Part shown: piece by piece, positions 23,457 to 30,381 of the stretch
Layout of the letters: every line of letters begins with the position of its first letter
Numbering within the stretch: position 1 is the stretch's first letter
NCBI GenBank assembly: GCA_049511115.1
Contig: JBEKYH010000003.1
Coordinates: 1-31,953 of the forward strand
Direction of reading: 5' to 3'
Source of the DNA: JBEKYH01 sp049511115
GTDB taxonomy: Bacteria > Planctomycetota > Phycisphaerae > Tepidisphaerales > Tepidisphaeraceae
DNA: 31,953 nt
Program-made: the position numbers and the translations under genes
Notes under the pieces: model-generated
What the model was told of the DNA's origin: nothing
What the model saw: only the letters and a program-made list of their open reading frames with translations
Database searches by the model: none

Positions 23457-24791
23457 ATGCCGGAGAATGGGGCCGCCATCGCAGAAGCGAAGGATGTTTC
23501 CGTGTCCTTTGGAGACGCGGAGAACAACCGTATCGTTTTGCAGGACGTCTCGCTGGGCATTCAGGTGGGGCAGGTCACCGCGATCCTCGGTCCCAGCGGC
23601 TGCGGCAAAAGCACATTTCTTCGCGCCCTTGTCGGGTTGCTCAAGCCGACCAGCGGCGAAGTTCTTGCCTATGGCAACCGGCTCAGCGGCATCCATCCGG
23701 GCGTATCCATCGTCTTCCAAAACTTCGCGCTTTTTCCCTGGCTTACCGTGCAGGAAAACATTGCCGTCGCCCTCAATGGTCTTGGCATGAGCGAGGAGGA
23801 CGGCCGCCAGCGCGTGACGCGCTGCATTGACGTGGTTGGTCTGGAGGGATTTGAAGAGGCGTACCCCAAGGAACTCAGTGGCGGAATGAAGCAGCGCGTG
23901 GGCATCGCGAGGGCGCTGGCGCGCGGGCCGGAATTGCTGTGCATGGACGAGCCGTTCAGCGCGCTGGATGTCTTCACCGCGGAAAGTTTGCGCAGTGAGG
24001 TCTACCGCCTCTGGTCGGGCGGCGGGAGCAAGCTGCCGTTTTCGCTGAAGAGCGTCATTATCATTACGCATGTGATTGAGGAAGCGGTCTTCCTGGCCGA
24101 CCGGATCGTGGTGATGGGGGCCCAGCCGGGCCATATACAGCAGGTGATCCTCAACGACGTGCCGCACCCGCGGGAGTATCAGTCGCCGGCGTTTCAGCGC
24201 ATGGTGCATCGGCTGCACGACATCATCACCAAGGAAGATCAGGCTCCGGAAACGGAAGAGACAGGCACGCAATCCATCGCCACGCCCGAGCCGATCCCGC
24301 CGGTTTCGCCGTCACAGGTGCTGGGGTTGATGGAGATTCTCCGCGATCATGGCGGGCAGATGGATGTGTTCAATCTCGATCAGCTTACCGACTACGATTT
24401 CGGCCACACGCTCAGCGTCGTGAAGGCCGGCGAAATGCTGGAATTCCTTGATTCGCCCAAGAATCAGGTTGTCCTGACAGAAGTCGGCAAGCAATACCTC
24501 GACGCCGATGTGAACGGCCGCAAGGTGATCTTCCGCCGCCAGCTTGAAAAACTGGCCACGTTCCGATTCGTGCGGCAACTGCTCGAGGAGGCGCGCGGCC
24601 ACGAGATGAGCAAGGAGATCGTCGAGGAGGAACTGTGCGTGCGGCTGTGCACGGAGGACATCCCCAAGCTGATTGAGACGGTGATTCCCTGGGGACGGTA
24701 CGCGGAGCTGTTTGGATACTCGCCTGACGCGGAGCGGTTGTACCTGGATCAGCCGGTTTCTGTTCCTACTGATAGTGAATCGAAATCGTGA
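23457..24791 (+). CDS. ABC transporter ATPase (nitrate/sulfonate/taurine type) with AAA-associated C-terminal domain
   Basis: A 444-residue protein. The ABC domain (about 8-260) has Walker A GPSGCGKST (45-53), Q-loop FQNFALFPW, signature LSGGMKQRVGIARAL (140-154), Walker B LLCMDEPFSALD (160-171) and the H-loop IIITHVIEEAVFLADR. This is the SsuB/TauB/NrtD subgroup. After a Glu/Pro linker, residues about 300-435 (VLGLMEILRDHGGQMDVFNL, VVLTEVGKQYLDADV) match the domain often found at the C-terminus of such ATPases (AAA-associated, C-terminal). A permease and binding protein are normally adjacent. None is here: a ChrA gene lies before it and a convergent gene after it. All catalytic motifs are intact. 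Confidence 0.9.
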   Translation: MPENGAAIAEAKDVSVSFGDAENNRIVLQDVSLGIQVGQVTAILGPSGCGKSTFLRALVGLLKPTSGEVLAYGNRLSGIHPGVSIVFQNFALFPWLTVQENIAVALNGLGMSEEDGRQRVTRCIDVVGLEGFEEAYPKELSGGMKQRVGIARALARGPELLCMDEPFSALDVFTAESLRSEVYRLWSGGGSKLPFSLKSVIIITHVIEEAVFLADRIVVMGAQPGHIQQVILNDVPHPREYQSPAFQRMVHRLHDIITKEDQAPETEETGTQSIATPEPIPPVSPSQVLGLMEILRDHGGQMDVFNLDQLTDYDFGHTLSVVKAGEMLEFLDSPKNQVVLTEVGKQYLDADVNGRKVIFRRQLEKLATFRFVRQLLEEARGHEMSKEIVEEELCVRLCTEDIPKLIETVIPWGRYAELFGYSPDAERLYLDQPVSVPTDSESKS

Positions 24792-24847
24792 TGATTCTGA
24801 ATCTCATTGAATTCCGCGCCACCCTCTTATCCACAAAATGTTCGAAT

Positions 24848-24925
24848 GTAGGGCGTGTTTGAGCACGCCTGTCTGGGCGATTGAATCGAGAGGTATTCGC
24901 AGAGGCGTGCTGAAGCACGCCCTAC
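24848..24925. repeat. Long inverted repeat, GTAGGGCGTG family, copy 2
   Basis: Arms 24848-24869 and 24904-24925 pair over 22 nt with two mismatches. The right arm equals that of the element at 1137-1210 exactly. It lies between the convergent ABC ATPase and oligogalacturonate lyase-like genes. Confidence 0.86.
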
Positions 24926-24989
24926 CCGTTTCCGCGCGAGGCGGGAGCGCCCCAGGGGCGCGCGATTTAAAGACAAGTCGGAAGGCCGG

Positions 24990-26306
24990 CTACTTCGTCC
25001 CCGCCTTTGCCACTTCCACCGCGAACGCGTAATCCGGCCCGAACATGTTCGAGCGGAAGATGATGTACTTCTCGTCGGGGGTGAAGATCGGGTTGGGTTC
25101 CAGGCGGTAATTCTGTTTGGACATGTTGACCAGTTTTTCAGAAACCAGGTAGCCGCCCTTGATCAGGTTCTTACCCAGGGTGCGGCGGTCGGCGTTGATG
25201 CGGGGGCGGAACAGGAAAATCCAGGGGGTGGATTGGTCGCCGTCGCCGCAGAATAATTGGCCGTCGGGCGAGGAATTGTCGTGGATTGAAGTTTCGTCCA
25301 GCGTGTAGTGCAGCCAGATGCGCTCGCCCGTCAGGACGTTGAAGCTGGAGATGAAGGAAGTCTGCATCCCCTGCGGATAGTGCAATTGATAAAAAATCGT
25401 CTCGCCGTCAGCGCCCCACCATTCATGGCCGGCGATTTCGTTCTGCATGGTGCGCTGGTGCACGAGCTGATTGCCCGTGCCGTCGGCGCGGATGGTCCAG
25501 ATGCGGTCCACCTGCTCCCACTGGCCTTCGTGGCAGTACATGAGGAGATTCGGATCGGCCGGCGAGAATTGCAGATGATTCAGCCAGTCGGTGCTGTGCT
25601 CCATGAGTTTGTTGATCTGGCCGGTTTGCAGGTTGATCGTGAACATGGTCATGGGGAGCTTGGCGGCGAGGCGGCGGGCCATTAACTGGCCTTTGTTGGC
25701 GGGCTCACCGAGATTGGTGGCGGACATGCGCGAGGGAACCTGCTCGGGCGTGCCGTCATAGGCGCCGCCGGCGTTGGCGTCACCCTCGATGTATGTGCCG
25801 GCGCCGAGCGTCTCGTCGGCGTTGATGGTGACGACGGTGGCGCGGCGCGGAAGATCAGCGAGCTTTTTGGTCTCGCCCGTATCGACATTCACGCTCCACA
25901 ACTCGGAAAAATAGGGGTCTGCCTTGGTTGTGCTGTAATAAAGGGTCGGCGTCTTGTGGCCGACGATGATGGTTTTCGTCTCGCCTGTCACGAGAACGTG
26001 AGACTGCAGGGTCGCCAGGTCCAGTACGCTGATCGTGTTTGGGGAAGTGAAGACCATCTTCTTGCCGTCGGGAGTGAAGGGGTTGTAGTTGAAATAGAAA
26101 CTGTCGGAGCCGGGCTCGGTGGTGAGGCGGAGAACGCGGTGGCCGGTGTCGGGGTCGATCCAGGAGGTGGGAGGAACCGCGGCGGCCACGGCTTCAGTAG
26201 GGGCGGCGGATTGACCGAGCGCCGGGGCAACAAGGCACGGGGCAAAGGGAAGGAGAAATGCGGTGGCGAGCGTGGCGAGGGAGCGGAAGCGCTTGGGAGT
26301 GTTCAT
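24990..26306 (-). CDS. ogl: Exported oligogalacturonate lyase-like beta-propeller protein
   Basis: A 438-residue protein with a signal peptide (LATAFLLPFAPCLVAPALGQ, about residues 12-32). It has repeated WD/TolB-like propeller blades: NYNPFTPDGKKMVFTSP, LWSVNVDTGETKKLADLP, FTINLQTGQINKLMEHSTDW, IFTPDEKYIIFRSNMFG. Blocks such as LNHLQFSPADPNLLMYCHEG, VDRIWTIRADGTG and GHEWWGADGETIFY match oligogalacturonate lyases (polysaccharide lyase family 22). These split short unsaturated pectin oligomers by beta-elimination using a metal-bound site with His residues. The likely ligands include the His of GHEWW, but I could not verify the full set. Enterobacterial Ogl is cytoplasmic, so the signal peptide is unusual and suggests a periplasmic enzyme. 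No other pectin gene is near. Confidence 0.82.
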   Translation of the reverse strand: MNTPKRFRSLATLATAFLLPFAPCLVAPALGQSAAPTEAVAAAVPPTSWIDPDTGHRVLRLTTEPGSDSFYFNYNPFTPDGKKMVFTSPNTISVLDLATLQSHVLVTGETKTIIVGHKTPTLYYSTTKADPYFSELWSVNVDTGETKKLADLPRRATVVTINADETLGAGTYIEGDANAGGAYDGTPEQVPSRMSATNLGEPANKGQLMARRLAAKLPMTMFTINLQTGQINKLMEHSTDWLNHLQFSPADPNLLMYCHEGQWEQVDRIWTIRADGTGNQLVHQRTMQNEIAGHEWWGADGETIFYQLHYPQGMQTSFISSFNVLTGERIWLHYTLDETSIHDNSSPDGQLFCGDGDQSTPWIFLFRPRINADRRTLGKNLIKGGYLVSEKLVNMSKQNYRLEPNPIFTPDEKYIIFRSNMFGPDYAFAVEVAKAGTK

Positions 26307-26395
26307 GGTATCTCAAATACCGATCCAACAGTGTGAAAGTTGAAACCAGCCAGACGCCTCAGTAGGGAAATCGCTTTTGGCCGCGTTCCTTTGGT

Positions 26396-26435
26396 CCCCT
26401 CTCCATGTACTCAGGGAGAGGGATAGGGTGAGGGT
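26396..26435. repeat. CCCTCTCC/GGAGAGGG hairpin repeat, copy 6 (inverted)
   Basis: CCCCTCTCC, loop ATGTACTCAG, GGAGAGGG, then ATAGGGTGAGGGT. This is the reverse of copies 1-3. It forms an inverted pair with copy 7, 38 nt away. The 324-nt gap 26307-26630 holds only these two copies and no supportable gene. Confidence 0.8.
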
Positions 26436-26473
26436 CGTTTTTGACTGGCCAATGACGTTCGAGCTTCCGAAGA

Positions 26474-26523
26474 ACCCTCACCCCGGCCCCCCCGGCCCTC
26501 TCCCTGAGTACATGCAGAGGGGG
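26474..26523. repeat. CCCTCTCC/GGAGAGGG hairpin repeat, copy 7
   Basis: Lead CCCTCACCCCGGCC, an inserted run CCCCCGGC, then CCCTCTCC, loop CTGAGTACAT, GCAGAGGGGG. The second arm has one change (GCAGAGGG instead of GGAGAGGG). It is opposite in orientation to copy 6. Confidence 0.75.
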
Positions 26524-26630
26524 AAATCTAGAAAGCGATTGCCCTGGGGTGCATCAGCGTGACGAATGGGCCTGCATGTTCGCCGGCCGTATATGTGTAA
26601 TGGGCCCCCGATTCGAATCGGCGGTCGATT

Positions 26631-26924
26631 TTAGTCGAGGCGTGAAACGGCTGAATCTCGATCAGCCGCCTGCGCGGGAACCGATGATGGTTTCTCCGCC
26701 GTCGCGGGAATTGAAGCCTTGTCGGGAATGGACGAGGGGAGGATCAGCATCCGCGGCGTCTGGCTCCAGATGACCAGATGTGCGGCGCTCCAGGGGACCA
26801 GGACCAATAAAATCGCGAACCCCGCCGCGGCTCCAAGCCGCAACAATCGGCGATCACGATTTACGAATCCCGTCTTCATGACCCCGTACAGTTGCGCGCC
26901 GGGGGCGATTTCTTCCATCTTCAT
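26631..26924 (-). CDS. Small single-helix membrane protein, hypothetical
   Basis: A 97-residue ORF with one good membrane helix (about residues 29-53, GAAAGFAILLVLVPWSAAHL) preceded by Arg-rich NRDRRLLRLG. That gives an N-in orientation and a Pro/Ala/Ser-rich outer tail. I recognise no family. It is divergent from the next exported protein gene, and the gap between them contains promoter-like sequence. No clear ribosome site precedes the ATG at 26924; an internal ATG at 26879 is an alternative. Base composition and the clean helix make it plausible, but it remains uncertain. Confidence 0.5.
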   Translation of the reverse strand: MKMEEIAPGAQLYGVMKTGFVNRDRRLLRLGAAAGFAILLVLVPWSAAHLVIWSQTPRMLILPSSIPDKASIPATAEKPSSVPAQAADRDSAVSRLD

Positions 26925-26949
26925 CTGGAATTCAGGAAGATTGGGCAGA

Positions 26950-26979
26950 TTGCGGGGTGGATGGGTGGCTATTTACAAT
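26950..26979 (+). promoter_or_regulatory. Putative promoter of the exported unknown protein
   Basis: TTGCGG (26950-26955) and TACAAT (26974-26979) with an 18-nt spacer. The -10 ends 10 nt before the ATG at 26990, predicting a leader of only a few nucleotides. Confidence 0.5.
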
Positions 26980-26989
26980 AACTGGCTCA

Positions 26990-27958
26990 ATGACGCCCAA
27001 CTCGCGAAGGTCATATCTGCCGGCGGGGATATTTGCCGTGGCGCTCGCGCTGGAGGCATCTACCGTGGCCTGGGCGCAGGCGACGACTCAGCCGTCCGGC
27101 GGCGTTGGCGCGAATGGGGCGACGCTGGTTGACCGGCTTGCGGAGATCTTCAATATCCCGCACAGCGATGCCGATCCGTTTGCCAATCTTAGAGACGTGG
27201 CCAGCGGTGATGAGCCCAAGGTGAATAAACCTGCCGCGGAAGAATTTGCCAAATCCATGGCGCAGGGGGGCGATTTTGACTTCATGACGCGACTGGCAGC
27301 GCAAACAACAGACCTGTCGTCGAGGTTCTCCGAGGCGAATGACGCACGCTGGAAATATGGCTGGCCCATCGATCGCAATACAGTGGTGAAATACCTCTGG
27401 GCAAAAGCGCAGGACAAACTTGCGCCATCTGATATCGCCGCACGGGATGCCCGCGCGGCGGCGCTGCTTGGGGCGGCGGATGAATTCTTCAATGATGTGG
27501 CCGAGTTTGCGTTTGTCGTGCGCGATGAAAAGAAATTCGACGCCATCGCGGGGCTTGATCCGTCGCAAATCGCGGCGCTACACAAACTGATTGCAGACAC
27601 GCTGCAAGGCAACAAGGCCTATGGCGAGAAGATGGGGCTAGTCTTTACGTTGCAATCGAGACTGGTCAAATCGGCCGCGTCAGAGGTTGATGCTAAGACA
27701 CTCGATGAGTTTCTCGCCGCCATTACGCAATTACGCGCGGTGTCACAGGGGATGAGCGGGCGCGAGTATGAAAGCGTGGTACAGGTCTGGCAGGTCGCAA
27801 ATGTCGCAGCAAAAAAACAAGACGCCCAGGCCCAGGGGCGCATTGATCAGTATTTGGGGGATTGGGTGAAAAACCTGACATCGCAGGCGGATGGGACGAG
27901 CACGCCACTTTACCGGTGGTTGGAGATCGCCCGGACGCAGGTCGGGCCGGTACCGTAG
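26990..27958 (+). CDS. Exported protein of unknown function
   Basis: A 322-residue protein. A signal peptide (SRRSYLPAGIFAVALALEAS, cleavage near TVAWAQ-A) is followed by ATTQPSGG, the kind of linker seen at the start of other exported proteins in this window. The mature part is mostly helical and rich in Ala, Asp and Lys (KPAAEEFAKSMAQGGDFDFM, IAARDARAAALLGAADEFFN, LDPSQIAALHKLIADTLQGN). No enzyme motif is seen. I prefer the ATG at 26990 to the GTG at 26957: the GTG would precede the predicted -10 box and spoil the signal peptide. It is convergent with the phosphatase gene. A periplasmic helical-bundle role is possible but unproven. Confidence 0.75.
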   Translation: MTPNSRRSYLPAGIFAVALALEASTVAWAQATTQPSGGVGANGATLVDRLAEIFNIPHSDADPFANLRDVASGDEPKVNKPAAEEFAKSMAQGGDFDFMTRLAAQTTDLSSRFSEANDARWKYGWPIDRNTVVKYLWAKAQDKLAPSDIAARDARAAALLGAADEFFNDVAEFAFVVRDEKKFDAIAGLDPSQIAALHKLIADTLQGNKAYGEKMGLVFTLQSRLVKSAASEVDAKTLDEFLAAITQLRAVSQGMSGREYESVVQVWQVANVAAKKQDAQAQGRIDQYLGDWVKNLTSQADGTSTPLYRWLEIARTQVGPVP

Positions 27959-27986
27959 GGGACGAAGAAAATGCAGGATTCACCAC

Positions 27987-28057
27987 AGAGGACACGGAGG
28001 ACACATAGGTAAATTATAATTCAAATTTAGTTTACCTCTGTGTCCTCCGTGTCCTCT
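27987..28057. terminator. 27-bp hairpin between convergent genes, likely two-way terminator
   Basis: Arms 27987-28013 and 28031-28057 pair at 26 of 27 positions (core AGAGGACACGGAGGACACA) with a 17-nt AT-rich loop. This is the strongest hairpin in the window. It lies between the exported unknown gene and the phosphatase gene. There is no downstream T-run, so a Rho-independent mechanism is not certain. It also belongs to a widespread AGAGGACACGG-type repeat. Confidence 0.75.
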
Positions 28058-28110
28058 AGCGAGGCGCAGCCGAGCGGGTGGTGAGACTGCATTTTTGATT
28101 TGTTTTCTCG

Positions 28111-28139
28111 GCGTCTCTGTGTCTCGGCGTTCATCCCTC
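28111..28139. repeat. Left member of inverted pair flanking the SpoIIE-type gene
   Basis: GCGTCTCTGTGTCTCGGCGT and the next 9 nt match the reverse complement of 29564-29592 at 24 of 29 positions. All five differences are transitions. The pair encloses the whole phosphatase gene. Confidence 0.65.
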
Positions 28140-28166
28140 TTTTTGCCCGCGGGCCAGCAGCGTCGT

Positions 28167-29444
28167 TCACGCCTCATCGGGCGGCGGGGCGGGCGGCTTC
28201 GGGGCAGCGATGACGATGGTCTGGTCATCGGCGGGTTCGTCGCGGCCTTGCCAGGCGAGGACGGCGGCGGCCAGTTTGTCGATCATCTGCCGCGGAGAGA
28301 GGCAGCGGTTGAGCTGGAGTATTTGACAGACCAGGTCGATCTCGAACATTTCTTCCTTGGCGTTGCGGGCCTCGAAGATGCCGTCGCTGAGGACAATCAG
28401 CGATCCGCCGGGCAATAATTGGATCGGGTCGGCCCGGTCGGGGGGCATTTCGTCGAGCACGCCCAACGGCGGGAGCGAGGGGTCGAGCAGGCGCAGGGGC
28501 GATTGGCCGCCGTCGCGGACGACCAGCGGGCCGTGGCCGGCGCTGCAATAATCGAGGCGGCCGTCGGAGGTGAGGAAGCCGAGGAACGCGGTGATGAAGC
28601 GGCCGGCTTCCAGGTCGCCGGCCATGCGGGCGTTGATGCGGGCGAGGATCGTGAACGGATCGGAGTCGATCTCGCACAACGTCCGGACCAGCGTGCGCAC
28701 CTGGGAGACGACGAGCGTCGGGGCCATGCCGTGGCCGGAGGCGTCGGCGAGGAAGACGCCAAGGCGGCCGTCGCGCATGGGCCAAAGGTCATAGACATCG
28801 CCCCCGGTCACGCTGGCGGGTTTGGTCCAGCCGGCGACTTCAAGGCATGGCACTTCCGGAGGTTTCTTCGGGATCATCGCCTCCTGCACGCGGCGGGCTA
28901 AGTCCATTTCTTTTTCCAGCGCCGCGGCGCGGATGGCGTCAACCATGAAGCGATGCCGCTGAATGGCCACGCCCGCCTGGTCGGCGAGGAGTTGGAGGAG
29001 GTTGTGGTCCTCGCCCTGGAACGGGCCGTTTTTTTTGTTGATGGCCTGCACGACGCCGAGCGGATTGCCATCGGAGCCGGCGACGGGGGCGGCGAGGATG
29101 TTGCGCGTGCGGAAACCCGTGCGGCGGTCATTTTCGGGATTGAAGCGGGCGTCGGTGTAGGGATCACATACGTCCAGAAGCTGATTGCCCCAGAAAGCGG
29201 CGCCGACGATGCCGGTCTTTTCAGAGACGCGGATTTCCTGGCTGTCCAGGGCGATCTTGGTCCAGAATTCCCCCGCCTTGGCGTCGTGCAGGAAGATGCT
29301 GGCGCGCTCGCAGGCCAGCATCTCACGGGTGGCCTGGGCGATCTGCAGGAGCAACACATCCAGATCGGTGGAACGGGCCAGCATGCGCGAGACTGATCTG
29401 ACCAGACGAACCTGCTCAGGCGATATGGCGTCGGCTTCGGGCAT
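28167..29444 (-). CDS. GAF-domain SpoIIE/PP2C-type serine phosphatase (RsbU-like)
   Basis: A 425-residue protein. A GAF sensor domain (about 26-165; GIVGAAFWGNQLLDVCDPYT, FRTRNILAAPV, GVVQAINKKNGPF) is joined by a helix (KEMDLARRVQEAMIP) to a SpoIIE phosphatase domain (about 200-412). The metal-binding Asp motifs are all present: GGDVYD (214-219), LADASGHG (232-239), LSDGIFEA (352-359) and DDQTIV (406-411). Such enzymes dephosphorylate anti-sigma antagonists in partner-switching pathways. No anti-sigma kinase or STAS gene is adjacent. The Met at 29444 is chosen because upstream codons run through a repeat. A TTTTCA-17-TACACT promoter lies 13 nt before it on the minus strand. Confidence 0.9.
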   Translation of the reverse strand: MPEADAISPEQVRLVRSVSRMLARSTDLDVLLLQIAQATREMLACERASIFLHDAKAGEFWTKIALDSQEIRVSEKTGIVGAAFWGNQLLDVCDPYTDARFNPENDRRTGFRTRNILAAPVAGSDGNPLGVVQAINKKNGPFQGEDHNLLQLLADQAGVAIQRHRFMVDAIRAAALEKEMDLARRVQEAMIPKKPPEVPCLEVAGWTKPASVTGGDVYDLWPMRDGRLGVFLADASGHGMAPTLVVSQVRTLVRTLCEIDSDPFTILARINARMAGDLEAGRFITAFLGFLTSDGRLDYCSAGHGPLVVRDGGQSPLRLLDPSLPPLGVLDEMPPDRADPIQLLPGGSLIVLSDGIFEARNAKEEMFEIDLVCQILQLNRCLSPRQMIDKLAAAVLAWQGRDEPADDQTIVIAAPKPPAPPPDEA

Positions 29445-29563
29445 TTTCTGGCGCCAAGTGTACAGCGAGAGGGGTCGGATGAAAAACGGGGGAGGCGCGG
29501 AGGGCGTGAAATCAGGCGAAAACCTGCGGAGCTGGGCGAAATGGGTCTGTTTGGGGCGCGGGG

Positions 29564-29592
29564 GAGGAATGAACGCTGAGGCACGGAGGCGC
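29564..29592. repeat. Right member of inverted pair flanking the SpoIIE-type gene
   Basis: GAGGAATGAACGCTGAGGCA and the next 9 nt are the inverted partner of 28111-28139. It belongs to the same purine-rich repeat type as 13120-13260 and lies 120 nt upstream of the phosphatase start. Confidence 0.65.
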
Positions 29593-29683
29593 AGAGGGAG
29601 GAAAGAAGAGAAGATCAAAAATAGATTTTCAACTAAAGCGGATTTGGGGAAGGGTCGTATGGTATACTTCCGCAGGTGCGGTT

Positions 29684-29911
29684 ATGACCACAAAGGTTCA
29701 TGCGGTGTACCGAGATGGAGTGTTTCTACCGTCGGCTCCTCCCCCGCTCGCGGAAGGGGCCGAAGTCGAACTCGTCGTAACTGCCGAGACGGAGCCCGCC
29801 TCGTTGGCTGATGCGCTGGCGGAGATTGCTCGGATGCCCGCGGAGGGTGCCGACGACGGGTTCTCGGGCGCGGATCACGACGCCATCCTCTATCCAAAAA
29901 CAAATAAATGA
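29684..29911 (+). CDS. Antitoxin, DUF104 (AF2212-like) family
   Basis: A 75-residue protein. The N-terminal strand pattern HAVYRDGVFLPSAPPPLAEG followed by AEVELVV is characteristic of DUF104/AF2212-like antitoxins. The C-terminal acidic helix (SLADALAEIARMPAEGADD) would bind and block the toxin. AGGTG lies 7-8 nt before the ATG, and TATACT (29663-29668) is a likely -10. The stop overlaps the toxin start (ATGA), the usual coupling of antitoxin and toxin. Confidence 0.85.
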   Translation: MTTKVHAVYRDGVFLPSAPPPLAEGAEVELVVTAETEPASLADALAEIARMPAEGADDGFSGADHDAILYPKTNK

Positions 29912-30315
29912 GCGTCTTCGTCGATACTGGCGCGTGGTATGCGAGTGTCGTTCCGGGCGATCCGCAGCATGCTGAAGTAATGGCCTGGCATCGCCAGAAT
30001 CACCTACCACTGATAACAACAGATTACGTGATTGACGAGACCTTGACGCTCTTGCGAAGCCGCGGGGAAAGTTCGCGGGCTGTCGCTTTGGGGCGACGAC
30101 TGTTGGACCTTTCAGGGGTTGCCATCCATTTTCTGGGGGAGGCTGAAATTCGGCGGGCTTGGGAATTGTTCCGCGACAATCCGGCCCGCAATTGGAGTTT
30201 CACCGATTGCACGAGCAAGGTGGTTATCGACACACTGCATATCAAGCAGGCGCTCACTTTCGACCGTCACTTCGCGGAGTTCGGTGCGCTTCAACTTTTG
30301 CCGGCGGGCGACTGA
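29908..30315 (+). CDS. vapC: PIN-domain ribonuclease toxin, VapC family
   Basis: A 135-residue PIN domain with all four acidic active-site positions visible: FVDTGAW (D6), VIDETL (E44), WSFTDCTS (D100) and LTFDRHF (D119). VapC toxins cut RNA, often tRNA or rRNA, in a magnesium-dependent way and are inhibited by the co-expressed antitoxin. The protein is of full family length and appears intact. It is convergent with the SDR gene; a short TTCAGAA/TTCTGAA hairpin (30330-30354) lies in the 66-nt gap between them. Confidence 0.92.
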   Translation: MSVFVDTGAWYASVVPGDPQHAEVMAWHRQNHLPLITTDYVIDETLTLLRSRGESSRAVALGRRLLDLSGVAIHFLGEAEIRRAWELFRDNPARNWSFTDCTSKVVIDTLHIKQALTFDRHFAEFGALQLLPAGD

Positions 30316-30329
30316 GCTAACGAGCCTGC

Positions 30330-30354
30330 TTCAGAAGACTGACTGCGTTCTGAA
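30330..30354. terminator. Short hairpin between convergent vapC and SDR genes
   Basis: TTCAGAA and TTCTGAA form a 7-bp stem with an 11-nt loop. It is weak and has no T-run. It is recorded because this is the only convergent junction in the window without a long repeat-type hairpin. Confidence 0.3.
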
Positions 30355-30381
30355 TTCAACGACGGGCCTGTCCTTTGGGCG

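Noticed and set aside
29445..29618. N-terminal extension of the SpoIIE-type phosphatase to 29618
   Set aside because: The added residues are encoded by repeat sequence and are Pro/Phe/Arg-rich; the family-like start is at 29444 behind a plausible promoter.
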